Below, one piece after another: positions 9,491 to 18,150 of a stretch of 64,000 nucleotides of DNA. The notes under the pieces were generated by a model. It had not been told where the DNA came from. It was given only the letters and a program-made list of their open reading frames with translations, and ran no database searches. How positions within the stretch are numbered: the first letter of the stretch is position 1; the number at the start of each line of letters is the position of its first letter. A program made the translations under genes and the position numbers. This DNA comes from a bacterium D16-56 (GTDB lineage Bacteria; Bacillota; Clostridia; Lachnospirales; Lachnospiraceae), in assembly GCA_003611875.1 (NCBI GenBank), contig RAYY01000022.1, positions 27,330 through 91,329 of the forward strand. Reading direction: 5' to 3'.

Positions 9491-9919
9491 TCACCCAATC
9501 ATAAATGTCAGTTCCGCGGACACTGCTACTTTGCCTTCTGCATTGGTAGCTACAGCTTTTCCGATTCCTACCGGTCCCTTTTGCTTGATAATTTCACATT
9601 CCAGCCGAAGGCGGTCACCAGGAACTACCTTTTGTTTGAACTTGGCGTTATTGATGGCGCCAAAATAGGCTGTTTTTCCTCTATTTTCTTCCACACTCAG
9701 GATAGCCACTGCGCCTACCTGCGCCAAAGCTTCCACCATAAGAACTCCTGGCATCACCGGTTCTTGGGGGAAATGTCCGGCAAACTGTGATTCATTATAG
9801 GTAATGGATTTATATCCGACCGCACGGACTCCCGGCTCCAGCTCCTCAATACAGTCGATCAAAAGAAAGGGGTGTCTGTGTGGGATAATTTCCTGAATTT
9901 CTTTAATTCCCAGTTTCAT
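9491..9919 (-). CDS. fabZ: 3-hydroxyacyl-ACP dehydratase FabZ
   Basis: This hot-dog-fold protein of 142 residues has the signature [14 protein letters not shown] near its N-terminus with the catalytic His, then [22 protein letters not shown] with the catalytic Glu. It dehydrates 3-hydroxyacyl-ACP in the elongation cycle. I place the start at 9919, where GGAGG lies six bases upstream; an in-frame ATG seven codons further up lacks a comparable ribosome site. No FabA, FabM or FabN is visible, so how unsaturated fatty acids arise is not explained by this cluster. Confidence 0.95.
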   Translation of the reverse strand: MKLGIKEIQEIIPHRHPFLLIDCIEELEPGVRAVGYKSITYNESQFAGHFPQEPVMPGVLMVEALAQVGAVAILSVEENRGKTAYFGAINNAKFKQKVVPGDRLRLECEIIKQKGPVGIGKAVATNAEGKVAVSAELTFMIG

Positions 9920-9966
9920 ATTTTCCTCCATTCTGTGCACGCTTTACAGCACATATTTAAAGCTTC

Positions 9967-10491
9967 TCAGCGAATCCTGAATAAGGGCTGTCCATACTCT
10001 ACTACATTTTCATTTTCCACAAGAATGGCTTCTACAACGCCGTCATATTCGCTTTCAATCTCATTCATCAGCTTCATGGCTTCAATGATTCCCAGGACTT
10101 GTCCTTTTTTCACGGTATCTCCTACCTGGACAAAGGGCGCTGCATCTGGTGAGGATGCACTGTAAAAGGTTCCTACCAAAGGAGATACCACTACCTTGTC
10201 AGAGCCGATATCTGTGGTTTTTTTTCTTTCTTCTTCCTTATCTGGATTGGAAGGTTCAGGTTTGGCAGCTGTCAAAAGCCCTGTCTCAGAGGTGGGTACT
10301 GCCACTGCTACCGGACTTACGACCGGAGCTGCCGGCTGGGAGATTACCACCGGGGCAACCGGAGCCTGGGATACATTTTTCTTCTTTTTCTTTTTCAGGA
10401 TCAGCTTTTGGTCGCCTTCCTCATATACAAAACTGGTCAGGCCATTGTCGGACACTGCCTGAATTAATGTTATAATCTCATCAATCGTCAT
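9967..10491 (-). CDS. accB: Biotin carboxyl carrier protein AccB
   Basis: The 174-residue protein has a short N-terminal region, a run of lysines near residues 33-38, a Pro/Ala/Val-rich flexible linker, and a C-terminal biotinyl domain. The biotin attachment site is the Lys of EAMKLMNEIES near residue 140. It shuttles carboxybiotin between AccC and the AccDA transferase. It sits between fabF and fabZ in the operon; the gap to fabF is 12 bases. Confidence 0.94.
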   Translation of the reverse strand: MTIDEIITLIQAVSDNGLTSFVYEEGDQKLILKKKKKKNVSQAPVAPVVISQPAAPVVSPVAVAVPTSETGLLTAAKPEPSNPDKEEERKKTTDIGSDKVVVSPLVGTFYSASSPDAAPFVQVGDTVKKGQVLGIIEAMKLMNEIESEYDGVVEAILVENENVVEYGQPLFRIR

Positions 10492-10503
10492 TTTCTTATC
10501 CTC

Positions 10504-11742
10504 CTAAGCCTGGAATTTTTTGACCAGAAGAGTTGCATTGTGACCGCCAAAGCCCAAGGAGTTGCTGATGGCACAGTTAACCTCCATAGCTATGCCCTCT
10601 CCTTTAGTATAATCCAGATCACATTCAGGATCATCTACGGTAAGACCTGCAGTTGCGTGGACAAAACCATCTTCAATAGATTTTACACAGGTAATAAATT
10701 CCACGCCTCCTGCTGCTCCCAACAGATGTCCGATCATGGATTTGGTAGAATTGATCTTTACCTTTTTTGCATGATCTCCCAATGCCAGCTTGATTGCCTT
10801 TGTCTCAAAGAGATCATTATGATGGGTGCTTGTGCCGTGGGCATTGATATAGTCTACATCCTCCGGCTTCATCCCTGCATCTGCGATAGCTATCTCCATG
10901 GCTTTTGCGGCTCCGCTGCCATCTTCCGCAGGGGAGGTAATGTGATAAGCATCACAGGTTGCGCCATATCCGGCTATTTCTGCATAAATTTTAGCTCCTC
11001 TTGCCTGGGCGTGCTCTAAGGATTCCAAGACAACGATTCCTGCTCCTTCTCCCATTACAAATCCGCTTCTTTCGATGTCAAAGGGGATTGACGCCCGCAG
11101 CGGATCTTCTGAGGTGCTAAGAGCAGTCAGCGCCGTAAAGCCTGCCACGCCGATGGGGGTAATACTTGCCTCTGTGCCGCCTGCCACCATTACATCTGCT
11201 TCGCCATACTGGATGGAGCGGAATGCCTCGCCGATGCTGTGGGTTCCTGTCGCACATGCTGTCACCACATTAATACATTTTCCCTTTAAACCGAATTGAA
11301 TAGAAACATTTCCTGCCGCCATATTGCAGATCATCAGAGGAACCAAAAGAGGATTGACCCTGCCAGGACCCTTTTCCAGAAGCTTTCTGTGTTCCCGTTC
11401 AATAGACTGAAGGCTGCCGATACCGGAACCTACGCTGACTCCTACCCGATAAGGGTCTTCCTTTTCCATATCGATTCCCGCATCATTGAGAGCTTCCTTT
11501 GCCGCGATTACTGCAAACTGGCAGAATTGCTCCATTCTTTTTGCCGCCTTGGGATCCATGTGCTTTTTTGCATCAAAATCCTTTACCTGTGCTGCCAATT
11601 TTGCTTTATAATCTGTGGTGTCAAAATAGGTAATGGGTGCAAAACCAACCTTTTTTTCTTTTAAGCTGTTCCAAAACTCTTCTACATTATTGCCAATCGG
11701 GGTGATGGCACCCAGACCAGTTACAACCACTCTCCTGCTCAT
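10504..11742 (-). CDS. fabF: Beta-ketoacyl-ACP synthase II FabF
   Basis: This thiolase-fold condensing enzyme of 412 residues begins MSRRVVVTGLGAITPIG. The catalytic Cys lies in VTACATGTHSIG near residue 163, with the two active-site histidines in NAHGTSTHHND and the glycine-rich KSMIGHLLGAAGG near 335-347. It elongates acyl-ACP with malonyl-ACP. Length and motifs are those of FabF rather than FabB. It is encoded about 40 bases after fabG. Confidence 0.96.
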   Translation of the reverse strand: MSRRVVVTGLGAITPIGNNVEEFWNSLKEKKVGFAPITYFDTTDYKAKLAAQVKDFDAKKHMDPKAAKRMEQFCQFAVIAAKEALNDAGIDMEKEDPYRVGVSVGSGIGSLQSIEREHRKLLEKGPGRVNPLLVPLMICNMAAGNVSIQFGLKGKCINVVTACATGTHSIGEAFRSIQYGEADVMVAGGTEASITPIGVAGFTALTALSTSEDPLRASIPFDIERSGFVMGEGAGIVVLESLEHAQARGAKIYAEIAGYGATCDAYHITSPAEDGSGAAKAMEIAIADAGMKPEDVDYINAHGTSTHHNDLFETKAIKLALGDHAKKVKINSTKSMIGHLLGAAGGVEFITCVKSIEDGFVHATAGLTVDDPECDLDYTKGEGIAMEVNCAISNSLGFGGHNATLLVKKFQA

Positions 11743-11782
11743 AATCCACTCTCCTTGCTCTTTTCATATTGCTCTGTAAACG

Positions 11783-12523
11783 CTACATAGCCATTCCGCC
11801 ATCTACACTGATTACCTGTCCGGTAATATATCCCGCATCATCTGAAGCCAGAAATGCAGCCGTATTGGCAATATCCTTTGTACTTCCGAAATGCTTTAAG
11901 GGAATCTGATCTAAGATCGCTGTCTTTACCTGATCAGAAAGTACCTGTGTCATTTCTGTATCGATAAAACCGGGGGCAATGGCATTGCAGGTAATGCCTC
12001 TGCTTGCCATTTCTCTTGCTACCGACTTGGTGATGCCGATTAAACCTGCTTTGGAGGCACTGTAGTTTACCTGTCCGGCATTTCCCAATACACCGGAGAC
12101 CGAAGAAATATTGATGATTCTTCCTGATTTCTGTTTTAGCATTTGACGGGCCACATGACGGATACAGTTAAAAGCTCCCTTTAGGTTTGTGTTTAATACG
12201 GCATCATAGTCTTCTTCGCTCATTTTCATCAACAGGTTGTCCCGGGTGATTCCTGCATTATTGACCAGGATGTCTATCCGTCCATACTGTTTTACTACAT
12301 ATGCCATCAGTTCTGAGGCTTTCTCAAAATCCGAGACATTGCACTGTACGGCTTCTGCTTTTCCTCCGTCTTTTTGAATCTCCTCCACTACCTCCTCTGC
12401 CTTTGCTGCAGAGCCATTATAATTGACGATTACGGTTGCGCCCTTGGCAGCCAGTGTTCGTGCAATTTCTCTGCCAATTCCCCGGCTGGCTCCGGTTACA
12501 ACTGCTATTTTATCTGTTAACAT
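11783..12523 (-). CDS. fabG: 3-oxoacyl-ACP reductase FabG
   Basis: This short-chain dehydrogenase of 246 residues has the NADPH loop [12 protein letters not shown] near residues 10-21, the NNAG motif, and the catalytic Ser-Tyr-Lys triad in [10 protein letters not shown] and [10 protein letters not shown]. It reduces 3-oxoacyl-ACP to 3-hydroxyacyl-ACP. Its start overlaps the end of fabD by seven bases, so the two are translationally coupled. Confidence 0.96.
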   Translation of the reverse strand: MLTDKIAVVTGASRGIGREIARTLAAKGATVIVNYNGSAAKAEEVVEEIQKDGGKAEAVQCNVSDFEKASELMAYVVKQYGRIDILVNNAGITRDNLLMKMSEEDYDAVLNTNLKGAFNCIRHVARQMLKQKSGRIINISSVSGVLGNAGQVNYSASKAGLIGITKSVAREMASRGITCNAIAPGFIDTEMTQVLSDQVKTAILDQIPLKHFGSTKDIANTAAFLASDDAGYITGQVISVDGGMAM

Positions 12524-13437
12524 ATTGCCTGCCTCACTTTTTCTATATCTTCATATTTTTCTATATTCAGGACCTTAACCGTCCGATTGATCTTTTTCAT
12601 AAATCCGGCCAGGGTTTTGCCTGGTCCGATTTCAATAAAGGTGTCTACCCCGTCTTCCAACAGCATTTCCATGCTTTGCTGCCACCGGACGGAGGAGGAT
12701 ACCTGCTTTATTAAAAGTGGTTTTACTTGATCTGCCTCTGTCACATATTGGGCTGTCACATTTGCTACATAGGGGATTGCCGGGGTATGTACCTGTATAG
12801 TCTCAAGAACTTTTCCAAGCTTTTCTCCGGCTCCTGTCAGCATAGAGGAATGAAAAGGACCGCTTACATTCAGCATTATCGTGCGCTTTGCCCCTGCCTC
12901 CTTTAACCTTTCACAGGCCAGCTCTACTGCGGCAGTTTTACCGGAAATGACGATCTGTCCCGGACAGTTATAATTGGCAATCTGTACGCCGTCTATTTCT
13001 TCCAGAGTCTTCTCAATGGCAGCAGCATCCAATGCGAGAATGGCAGCCATGGCTCCTTGTCCTACTGGAATCTCCTCCTGCATGTAAATTCCTCTTTGAC
13101 GCACCGTGGTAATAGCGTCTGCCTCACTCATAACGCCGGCGGCGTAAAGAGCGCAGTATTCTCCCAAACTTAAGCCAGCCGTTACATTTGGCTTAATGCC
13201 TGTTTCTTCCAAAACCTTTGTCATGGCAATGCTGGTAGTTACCATGGCGGCCTGGGTGTATTCTGTAATATCCAGGCGGTCATTTTCCGTAAAACACAGC
13301 TCAGGAACGGAAAATCCCAGCAAGCTGCTTGCCAGGTCAAATACCTGCTTTCCCATATCGGTCTGCTCATAAAAATCCTTGCCCATACCGCAGATCTGAG
13401 CACCCTGTCCAGGGTAAATAAATGCGATTTTACTCAT
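12517..13437 (-). CDS. fabD: Malonyl-CoA:ACP transacylase FabD
   Basis: The 306-residue acyltransferase begins [19 protein letters not shown]. The catalytic serine lies in the [10 protein letters not shown] motif near residue 90 and the catalytic His in [11 protein letters not shown] near 198. It loads malonyl groups onto AcpP. It lies between fabK and fabG. Nothing unusual is seen. Confidence 0.96.
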   Translation of the reverse strand: MSKIAFIYPGQGAQICGMGKDFYEQTDMGKQVFDLASSLLGFSVPELCFTENDRLDITEYTQAAMVTTSIAMTKVLEETGIKPNVTAGLSLGEYCALYAAGVMSEADAITTVRQRGIYMQEEIPVGQGAMAAILALDAAAIEKTLEEIDGVQIANYNCPGQIVISGKTAAVELACERLKEAGAKRTIMLNVSGPFHSSMLTGAGEKLGKVLETIQVHTPAIPYVANVTAQYVTEADQVKPLLIKQVSSSVRWQQSMEMLLEDGVDTFIEIGPGKTLAGFMKKINRTVKVLNIEKYEDIEKVRQAIC

Positions 13438-13491
13438 CAGTTATACTCCTTTTCTATGTTGCTGAGGTTTTCCGCCTAAGCTTATATTCCA

Positions 13492-14415
13492 TCATTTTCC
13501 AAGAAGTGCAGATGCCTGCTGCATCATTTCTTCTATCATTTCCTTACAAGTCTGTTCTTTGCTGACCATACCCGCAATCTGCCCTGCCATAACAGTGCCG
13601 TTTACCACGTCGCCTTCCTGGACTGCTTTGCGCAGGGTTCCCAAGGTCAAATATTCCAGTTCTTCAAAGCTCTTTCCTTCATTTTCCAGCTTTACATATT
13701 CTCTTGTCATCTGATTGCGCAGACAGCGCACCGGATGTCCATGGCTTCTTCCGGTTACGGCAGAATCAATGTCCTTGGCCTTCAAAACCCGGTCTTTATA
13801 ATTTTGGTGGACAATACATTCCTTTGCTACCAAAAAGCGGGTTCCCATTTGTACTGCTTCAGCTCCCAGCATGAATGCAGCAGCGATTCCTCTGCCGTCT
13901 CCAATGCCGCCTGCAGCAATCACAGGTATGGAAACTGCGTCGGCTATCTGGGGTACTAAGGTCATGGTAGTGGCTTCGCCAATATGTCCGCCGGATTCTG
14001 TGCCTTCTGCCACTACGGCATCCGCACCATATTTTTCCATTCGCTTTGCAAGCGCTACGGAAGCGACTACCGGGATTACCCGGATACCGGCTTCTTTCCA
14101 CATATCCATGTATTTTTCCGGATTTCCGGCGCCGGTGGTCACAACCTTAACGCCTTCTTCTACTACAATTTTTGCAACATCATCAGCATAAGGGCTCATC
14201 AGCATAACATTAACGCCAAATGGCTTGTCTGTTACTTCTTTTACCTTGCGGATATAATCACGAATCACTTCACCCGGCGCGTTTGCACCGCCAATCAGAC
14301 CCAGACCGCCTGCCTCTGATACGGCGGCGGCCAGATGATTCTCCGCCACCCATGCCATGCCGCCCTGGATGATTGGATATTGGATTTCCAACAGTTCTGT
14401 AATTCTTGTATTCAT
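13492..14415 (-). CDS. fabK: Enoyl-ACP reductase II FabK
   Basis: This 307-residue FMN-dependent TIM barrel begins with the pattern EIQYPIIQGGMAWVAE and contains GTESGGHIGE and GAEAVQMGTRFLVAKEC, all FabK signatures. It reduces enoyl-ACP, the last step of each elongation cycle. No FabI is seen in the window, so FabK probably performs this step, which in other species gives resistance to FabI inhibitors such as triclosan. It follows acpP by about 40 bases. A longer relative lies at the other end of the operon (5166-6290). Confidence 0.94.
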   Translation of the reverse strand: MNTRITELLEIQYPIIQGGMAWVAENHLAAAVSEAGGLGLIGGANAPGEVIRDYIRKVKEVTDKPFGVNVMLMSPYADDVAKIVVEEGVKVVTTGAGNPEKYMDMWKEAGIRVIPVVASVALAKRMEKYGADAVVAEGTESGGHIGEATTMTLVPQIADAVSIPVIAAGGIGDGRGIAAAFMLGAEAVQMGTRFLVAKECIVHQNYKDRVLKAKDIDSAVTGRSHGHPVRCLRNQMTREYVKLENEGKSFEELEYLTLGTLRKAVQEGDVVNGTVMAGQIAGMVSKEQTCKEMIEEMMQQASALLGK

Positions 14416-14456
14416 AATTATTTAACTCCTTGATATATAAGAGGAGGTGCAGGGCA

Positions 14457-14690
14457 TTACACCTCTACACCTTTGTCTTTCAGGTAATTCATTACATCGC
14501 CGACAGTCAGCAGATTCTGCAGGTCATCAGAAGGAATTTCGATGGAGTACTCATCCTCTAAAGCCATAACCAGCTCAAACAAATCCAGGGAATCCGCTCC
14601 TAAATCCTCTTTGAAGGAAGAAGACTCTGTGACGATTTCCTCTTCAACACTTAACTGCTCTGCAATGATCTCTTTCATTCTTTCTAACAT
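14457..14690 (-). CDS. acpP: Acyl carrier protein
   Basis: This 77-residue acidic four-helix protein carries the phosphopantetheine attachment serine in GADSLDLFEL (Ser34). The start is placed at 14690, where AAAGGAG sits nine bases upstream and the product begins MLERMKEIIAEQL. An in-frame ATG 16 codons further up would add a basic tail unlike any ACP. It follows fabH after about 145 bases and carries the growing acyl chain for every enzyme in this operon. Confidence 0.96.
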   Translation of the reverse strand: MLERMKEIIAEQLSVEEEIVTESSSFKEDLGADSLDLFELVMALEDEYSIEIPSDDLQNLLTVGDVMNYLKDKGVEV

Positions 14691-14836
14691 GGTCTTGTTC
14701 TCCTTTTTAATGTGTTGTTTGTTTTGGGTTAATACCACCCACCCCCATTATATTGGGTAATTGAAAATTTTTCTATATAAATTTTCTTTTTGTTCATGGA
14801 ATTATGGAAACACCACAGACAAAAGAGAAAATCTAC

Positions 14837-15799
14837 CTACCATTCCAGTAAAGTTGCCCCCCAGGTCAGTCCTCCTCCAAATCCGGACAGCACGATCCGG
14901 TCCCCGGTTTTCAGCCTGCCTGTCCGGTTCATCTCATCCAAAAGGATGGGAACCGAGGCTGCAGAGGTGTTGCCATAATGATCCATATTCATGGGGAATT
15001 TATCCATTGGCTGCTTTAAGCGTTTCGCAACAGATTCTATAATCCGATAGTTAGCCTGATGGAGTACAAAATATTTAATATCATCCATACTTAAATTGGA
15101 TTCCAGGATTACCTGTTGAATACACTCAGGCACCTTTTTTACAGCGAATTTGAAAACCTCCTGGCCATCCATGGATATATAGCCTGGTTCTGGTGTTTGA
15201 TGATTCAGAAAATTCCCATTGGTCCGTGATATACAAGAAAGAACCTGCCATTTTGCTCCGTCGGATCTCATGACTGTGTGGGTCATTCCCTTATCCTCAG
15301 CCCGAACCACGGCTGCTCCTGCTCCGTCACCAAACAGTACACAGGTGCCCCGGTCTTTCCAGTCCACCAGCTTGCTTAGGCAGTCTGCGCCGATCACCAG
15401 ACCTGTCCGGTAAATGCCGGCCTGGATAAATGCCTGCATAGTATTCAGAGCGAACAAAAAACCGGAACACGCCGCACTGATATCAAAAGCACATGCATTT
15501 ACGGCTTCTAATGCTCCTTGTACTTCACAGGCGCCACTGGGAAAACAATGATCCGGGGAGGCAGTTCCTAAAAGAATCAGATCCAGCTCCTCTGGTTTGA
15601 CTCCGGCATTGTCAAGAGCCCGTCTGGCGGCTTCCACTGCCATATGGCTGGTTCCCTCTTCCATTACGACCCGTCTTTCACGGATGCCGGTTCTTCCGGT
15701 AATCCACTCATCGTTGGTATCTACGATCTTTGCCAGATCATCGTTAGTTACCACTTGTACCGGAACATAAGAACCGGTTCCAATTATTTTGCTTGTCAT
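14837..15799 (-). CDS. fabH: Beta-ketoacyl-ACP synthase III FabH
   Basis: This thiolase-fold enzyme of 320 residues initiates fatty-acid synthesis by condensing an acyl-CoA primer with malonyl-ACP. The catalytic Cys is in FDISAACSGFLFAL near residue 112; the His and Asn lie in VLHQANYRI and MDHYGNTSAASVP. The start at 15799 gives the usual N-terminus MTSKIIGTGSYVP. The frame stays open 34 codons further up, but that stretch coincides with the structured leader and is not conserved FabH sequence. The ribosome site (AGGG) is weak. It is the first gene of the operon, behind a promoter at 16001-16029. Confidence 0.94.
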   Translation of the reverse strand: MTSKIIGTGSYVPVQVVTNDDLAKIVDTNDEWITGRTGIRERRVVMEEGTSHMAVEAARRALDNAGVKPEELDLILLGTASPDHCFPSGACEVQGALEAVNACAFDISAACSGFLFALNTMQAFIQAGIYRTGLVIGADCLSKLVDWKDRGTCVLFGDGAGAAVVRAEDKGMTHTVMRSDGAKWQVLSCISRTNGNFLNHQTPEPGYISMDGQEVFKFAVKKVPECIQQVILESNLSMDDIKYFVLHQANYRIIESVAKRLKQPMDKFPMNMDHYGNTSAASVPILLDEMNRTGRLKTGDRIVLSGFGGGLTWGATLLEW

Positions 15800-15873
15800 A
15801 ATTTGTTTACCCTGTATGCCCTTATTAATTTGTGTTAATGATAAATTTGAACTTAGGAAATGTCCCTTAATTT

Positions 15874-15955
15874 TATACTCATGAGCCAAATGAATTGCCA
15901 ATATACTCTCATTATTTTAGCCCAGCTTCCAATCATTTGGCAAATAAGTATGCTC
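15874..15955 (-). promoter_or_regulatory. Structured leader element of the fabH operon (copy A)
   Basis: In the roughly 190-base leader, GCCAAATGA (15941-15933) pairs perfectly with TCATTTGGC (15893-15885), flanked by ATACT/AGTAT. The alternative TTGCCAA can pair with TTGGCAA just before the second arm, so two mutually exclusive folds are possible. About 80 bases align with the leader of the small membrane protein gene at 38599-38677. It may be a cis-acting RNA or a dispersed repeat; no known riboswitch consensus was recognised. Confidence 0.5.
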
Positions 15956-15974
15956 GTGGATATAACCTTAAATG

Positions 15975-15989
15975 TTTTGAAAATCAAAA
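15975..15989 (-). promoter_or_regulatory. FabT-like operator palindrome
   Basis: TTTTGA-N3-TCAAAA is a perfect 6+3+6 palindrome that begins about 11 bases after the -10 box of the fabH promoter, so a bound repressor would cover the start of transcription. The TTTGA...TCAAA pattern is the one known for FabT boxes in lactic acid bacteria. The FabT-like protein at 3417-3860 is the natural candidate ligand. Confidence 0.6.
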
Positions 15990-16000
15990 TATCTATCTGT

Positions 16001-16029
16001 ATTCTATATAAGTATGTTTACTTTGTCAA
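16001..16029 (-). promoter_or_regulatory. Sigma-A promoter of the fatty-acid operon
   Basis: Read on the minus strand: TTGACA (16029-16024), a 17-base spacer, then TAGAAT (16006-16001). This is close to consensus and is the only strong promoter seen before fabH. The start of transcription should be near 15994. Confidence 0.75.
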
Positions 16030-16082
16030 GAAATATTTTCCATCATGATTTTTATATTTTCAGCCATGGTTTTTTATAAATT

Positions 16083-16129
16083 AACAGTATATAACAGTTG
16101 ACAAGTATTCTATACTGTTATATACTGTT
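16083..16129. promoter_or_regulatory. Palindromic operator and promoter of the GntR-ABC operon
   Basis: A perfect 16-base inverted repeat, AACAGTATATAACAGT (16083-16098) and its complement (16114-16129), encloses a consensus promoter: TTGACA at 16098-16103, 17-base spacer, TATACT at 16121-16126. A dimeric regulator bound here would block RNA polymerase. Autoregulation by the adjacent GntR protein is the obvious reading. Confidence 0.75.
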
Positions 16130-16148
16130 TTACGAGAGGAGAGGTCTT

Positions 16149-16523
16149 ATGAATATTATCGTAAACCATACATCCATGCAGCCCATATATGAACAGATTT
16201 CTGGGCAGATAAAAGATAAGATTATTCATGGCCAGTTAACAGAGGGTGCGAATCTTCCTTCTGTCAGAGTTCTTGCCAGGGAATTGAGAGTCAGTGCTTT
16301 GACTGTAAAGAAGGCTTATGATACTTTGGAAAAGGAAGGCTTTATTATTACAGTCCATGGAAAAGGAAGCTTTGTATCCAGCGCTAATCAACAACAGATG
16401 ATGGAGGAAAAAAGAAAAGAGGTAGAAGCCGAGCTGGAGCATGCGATCCGAAAGGGAAAGAGCTGCGGCATGGATCAAAAGGAGCTGGTGGATTTGTTTT
16501 ATATTATTTTGGAAGAACCATAG
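16149..16523 (+). CDS. GntR-family regulator, YtrA type
   Basis: This 124-residue protein has an N-terminal winged helix-turn-helix (PIYEQISGQIKDKIIHGQL... LPSVRVLARELRVSALTVKKAYDTLEKEG) and only a short helical C-terminal tail, the layout of the YtrA subfamily of GntR regulators. These usually repress an adjacent ABC transporter operon that responds to envelope stress. The start at 16149 has GAGAGGAGAGG upstream; the frame extends 17 codons further but over the operator. The ABC ATPase gene begins 17 bases after its stop. Confidence 0.88.
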   Translation: MNIIVNHTSMQPIYEQISGQIKDKIIHGQLTEGANLPSVRVLARELRVSALTVKKAYDTLEKEGFIITVHGKGSFVSSANQQQMMEEKRKEVEAELEHAIRKGKSCGMDQKELVDLFYIILEEP

Positions 16524-16540
16524 AATTTGGAGGGATTATT

Positions 16541-17389
16541 ATGATAAGTTTGAGAAATATAGAAAAAACGTATTCAAATTTTAATCTGCACTGTGATCTC
16601 CGTGTGAAGGAAAATCGTATAACAGCTCTGATTGGTCCTAACGGAGCAGGAAAAAGCACTACTTTTAAGATTATTTTAGGGCTGATACGTCCAGAAGGAG
16701 GATGGATAGAGCTGTTTGGTAAACGCTGTGAAGCTGTTACGGCACAGAATAAAGCCCAAATGGGGGTTGTTTTGTCTGATTCCTGTTTCAGCGGCTATCT
16801 GAAGATAAAGGATATTATCCCGGTTTTGGCAGAAATGTATACGGAATTTAATAAAAAGGATTTCATAGGGAAATGTGAGAAATGGGAGCTTCCCTTCGAT
16901 AAAAAGCTGAAAGAGTTTTCTACAGGCATGAAGGCAAAGCTGAAGGTTTTATCTGCCATGTCCCACAATGCCCGGCTGTTGATTTTAGATGAGCCTACGG
17001 CAGGTCTTGATGTATTGGCAAGAGACGATATTTTGGATATGATGAGGGAATACATGATTCCCGGAGATCGTTCTATATTAATAAGCTCCCATATTTCAAA
17101 GGATCTGGAAGAACTTTGTGATGATTTTTACTTAATTGATAAGGGAAGGCTTATGATGCACGAGGAGACAGATGTGCTTATAGACCATTATGGAATTATT
17201 AAGGTAACAGAGGAACAGTATCATACCTTGGATTTATCTTACTGTATTCGAAAAAAGAGGGAGCCTTATGGGTTTTGTTTGCTTACTGACCAAAAGCAGT
17301 TTTATCAGGAAAATGCATCTGAATTGACCATAGAAAGGTGTAATATAGATAACATAATGTATATGATGATCAAGGGGGATACAATATGA
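16541..17389 (+). CDS. ABC transporter ATP-binding protein (YtrB-like)
   Basis: This is an ATPase of 282 residues with Walker A GPNGAGKST near residues 33-41, a degenerate signature EFSTGMKAKL (STGMK in place of LSGGQ) near 128-137, and Walker B LLILDEPTAGLD near 150-161. The C-terminal 80 residues are an extension typical of this subgroup. It overlaps the next gene by four bases. Together with the permease it would form a membrane transporter of unknown substrate; export or envelope protection is inferred from the YtrA-type regulator. Confidence 0.88.
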   Translation: MISLRNIEKTYSNFNLHCDLRVKENRITALIGPNGAGKSTTFKIILGLIRPEGGWIELFGKRCEAVTAQNKAQMGVVLSDSCFSGYLKIKDIIPVLAEMYTEFNKKDFIGKCEKWELPFDKKLKEFSTGMKAKLKVLSAMSHNARLLILDEPTAGLDVLARDDILDMMREYMIPGDRSILISSHISKDLEELCDDFYLIDKGRLMMHEETDVLIDHYGIIKVTEEQYHTLDLSYCIRKKREPYGFCLLTDQKQFYQENASELTIERCNIDNIMYMMIKGDTI

Positions 17390-18045
17390 AGGCATTATTA
17401 ATAAAAGATTGGAAGCTGTTGAAAAATCAGGGGGGATATTTTTCTACCGTGTTTTTAATTGTAATTATGATCATGTGTATTGGCTCCGCAGACACGGCCG
17501 GTTTTATTATAAGCTATATGACCTTTTTGTTTTCTGTTTTTGTGTTGAGTACACTGAGTTATGACAGCTATGATAATGGAATGGCATTTCTTATGAGCTT
17601 TCCTGTAGATCGGAAAACTTATATAGCAGAAAAGTATATTTTTGCCATATTTTTAAGCCTGGGTTCATGGCTGGCATCCATATTGCTGAGGCTGGTGTTC
17701 TTCTTTATATTTCAGACGCCGGAAGGGGATGTGACAGAATTTATTTATTCTTCTCCCATGTTTTTGATGATGGCTTTGATTTTTCTTGGCTATTCTCTGC
17801 CGATTCATCTGAAATATGGTTCAGAGAAAGGTAATATACTCTCGTTTGGCATTTTGGGGGCAGCATGTTTTGGGACATTCTTATTTTTACGGATTACAGA
17901 CAGTACAGAGTTAATAAGGCTTTTCCAGAATATAACGGATAAGGATTTTGGCAGCCTGATGGCCGGCATGGCAGGCTTTTGCATTATTTTTTGGGGAATC
18001 TCTTATGGGATATCCTTGAGGATTATGGTAAAGAAAGAATTTTAA
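17386..18045 (+). CDS. ABC-2 type transporter permease
   Basis: This 219-residue hydrophobic protein has about six membrane segments and begins MKALLIKDWKLLKNQ, a cytoplasmic start typical of ABC-2 permeases. The segment MAFLMSFPVDRKTYIAEKY is the conserved loop of this family, which often pairs with GntR/YtrA regulators. It is translationally coupled to the ATPase gene. The substrate is unknown. Confidence 0.82.
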   Translation: MKALLIKDWKLLKNQGGYFSTVFLIVIMIMCIGSADTAGFIISYMTFLFSVFVLSTLSYDSYDNGMAFLMSFPVDRKTYIAEKYIFAIFLSLGSWLASILLRLVFFFIFQTPEGDVTEFIYSSPMFLMMALIFLGYSLPIHLKYGSEKGNILSFGILGAACFGTFLFLRITDSTELIRLFQNITDKDFGSLMAGMAGFCIIFWGISYGISLRIMVKKEF

Positions 18046-18070
18046 TGATAAAGGGTCTGTGAAATATTTG

Positions 18071-18148
18071 AATCCGGCAAAGAGTATTACTATAAAAGTT
18101 TTGCCGCCGGGCGTATGACGGTTTACAGTAAATACGCTTTGCCGGATT
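18071..18148. terminator. Bidirectional terminator hairpin
   Basis: AATCCGGCAAAG (18071-18082) pairs with CTTTGCCGGATT (18137-18148), followed by TTTTTTA on the plus strand. An additional GTATT/AATAC pair extends the stem inward. It separates the GntR-ABC operon from the convergent lipoprotein gene. Confidence 0.8.
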
Positions 18149-18150
18149 TT

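Noticed and set aside
14691..14738. Longer acyl carrier protein starting at 14738
   Set aside because: The extra 16 residues are not ACP-like and the ATG at 14690 has the ribosome site.
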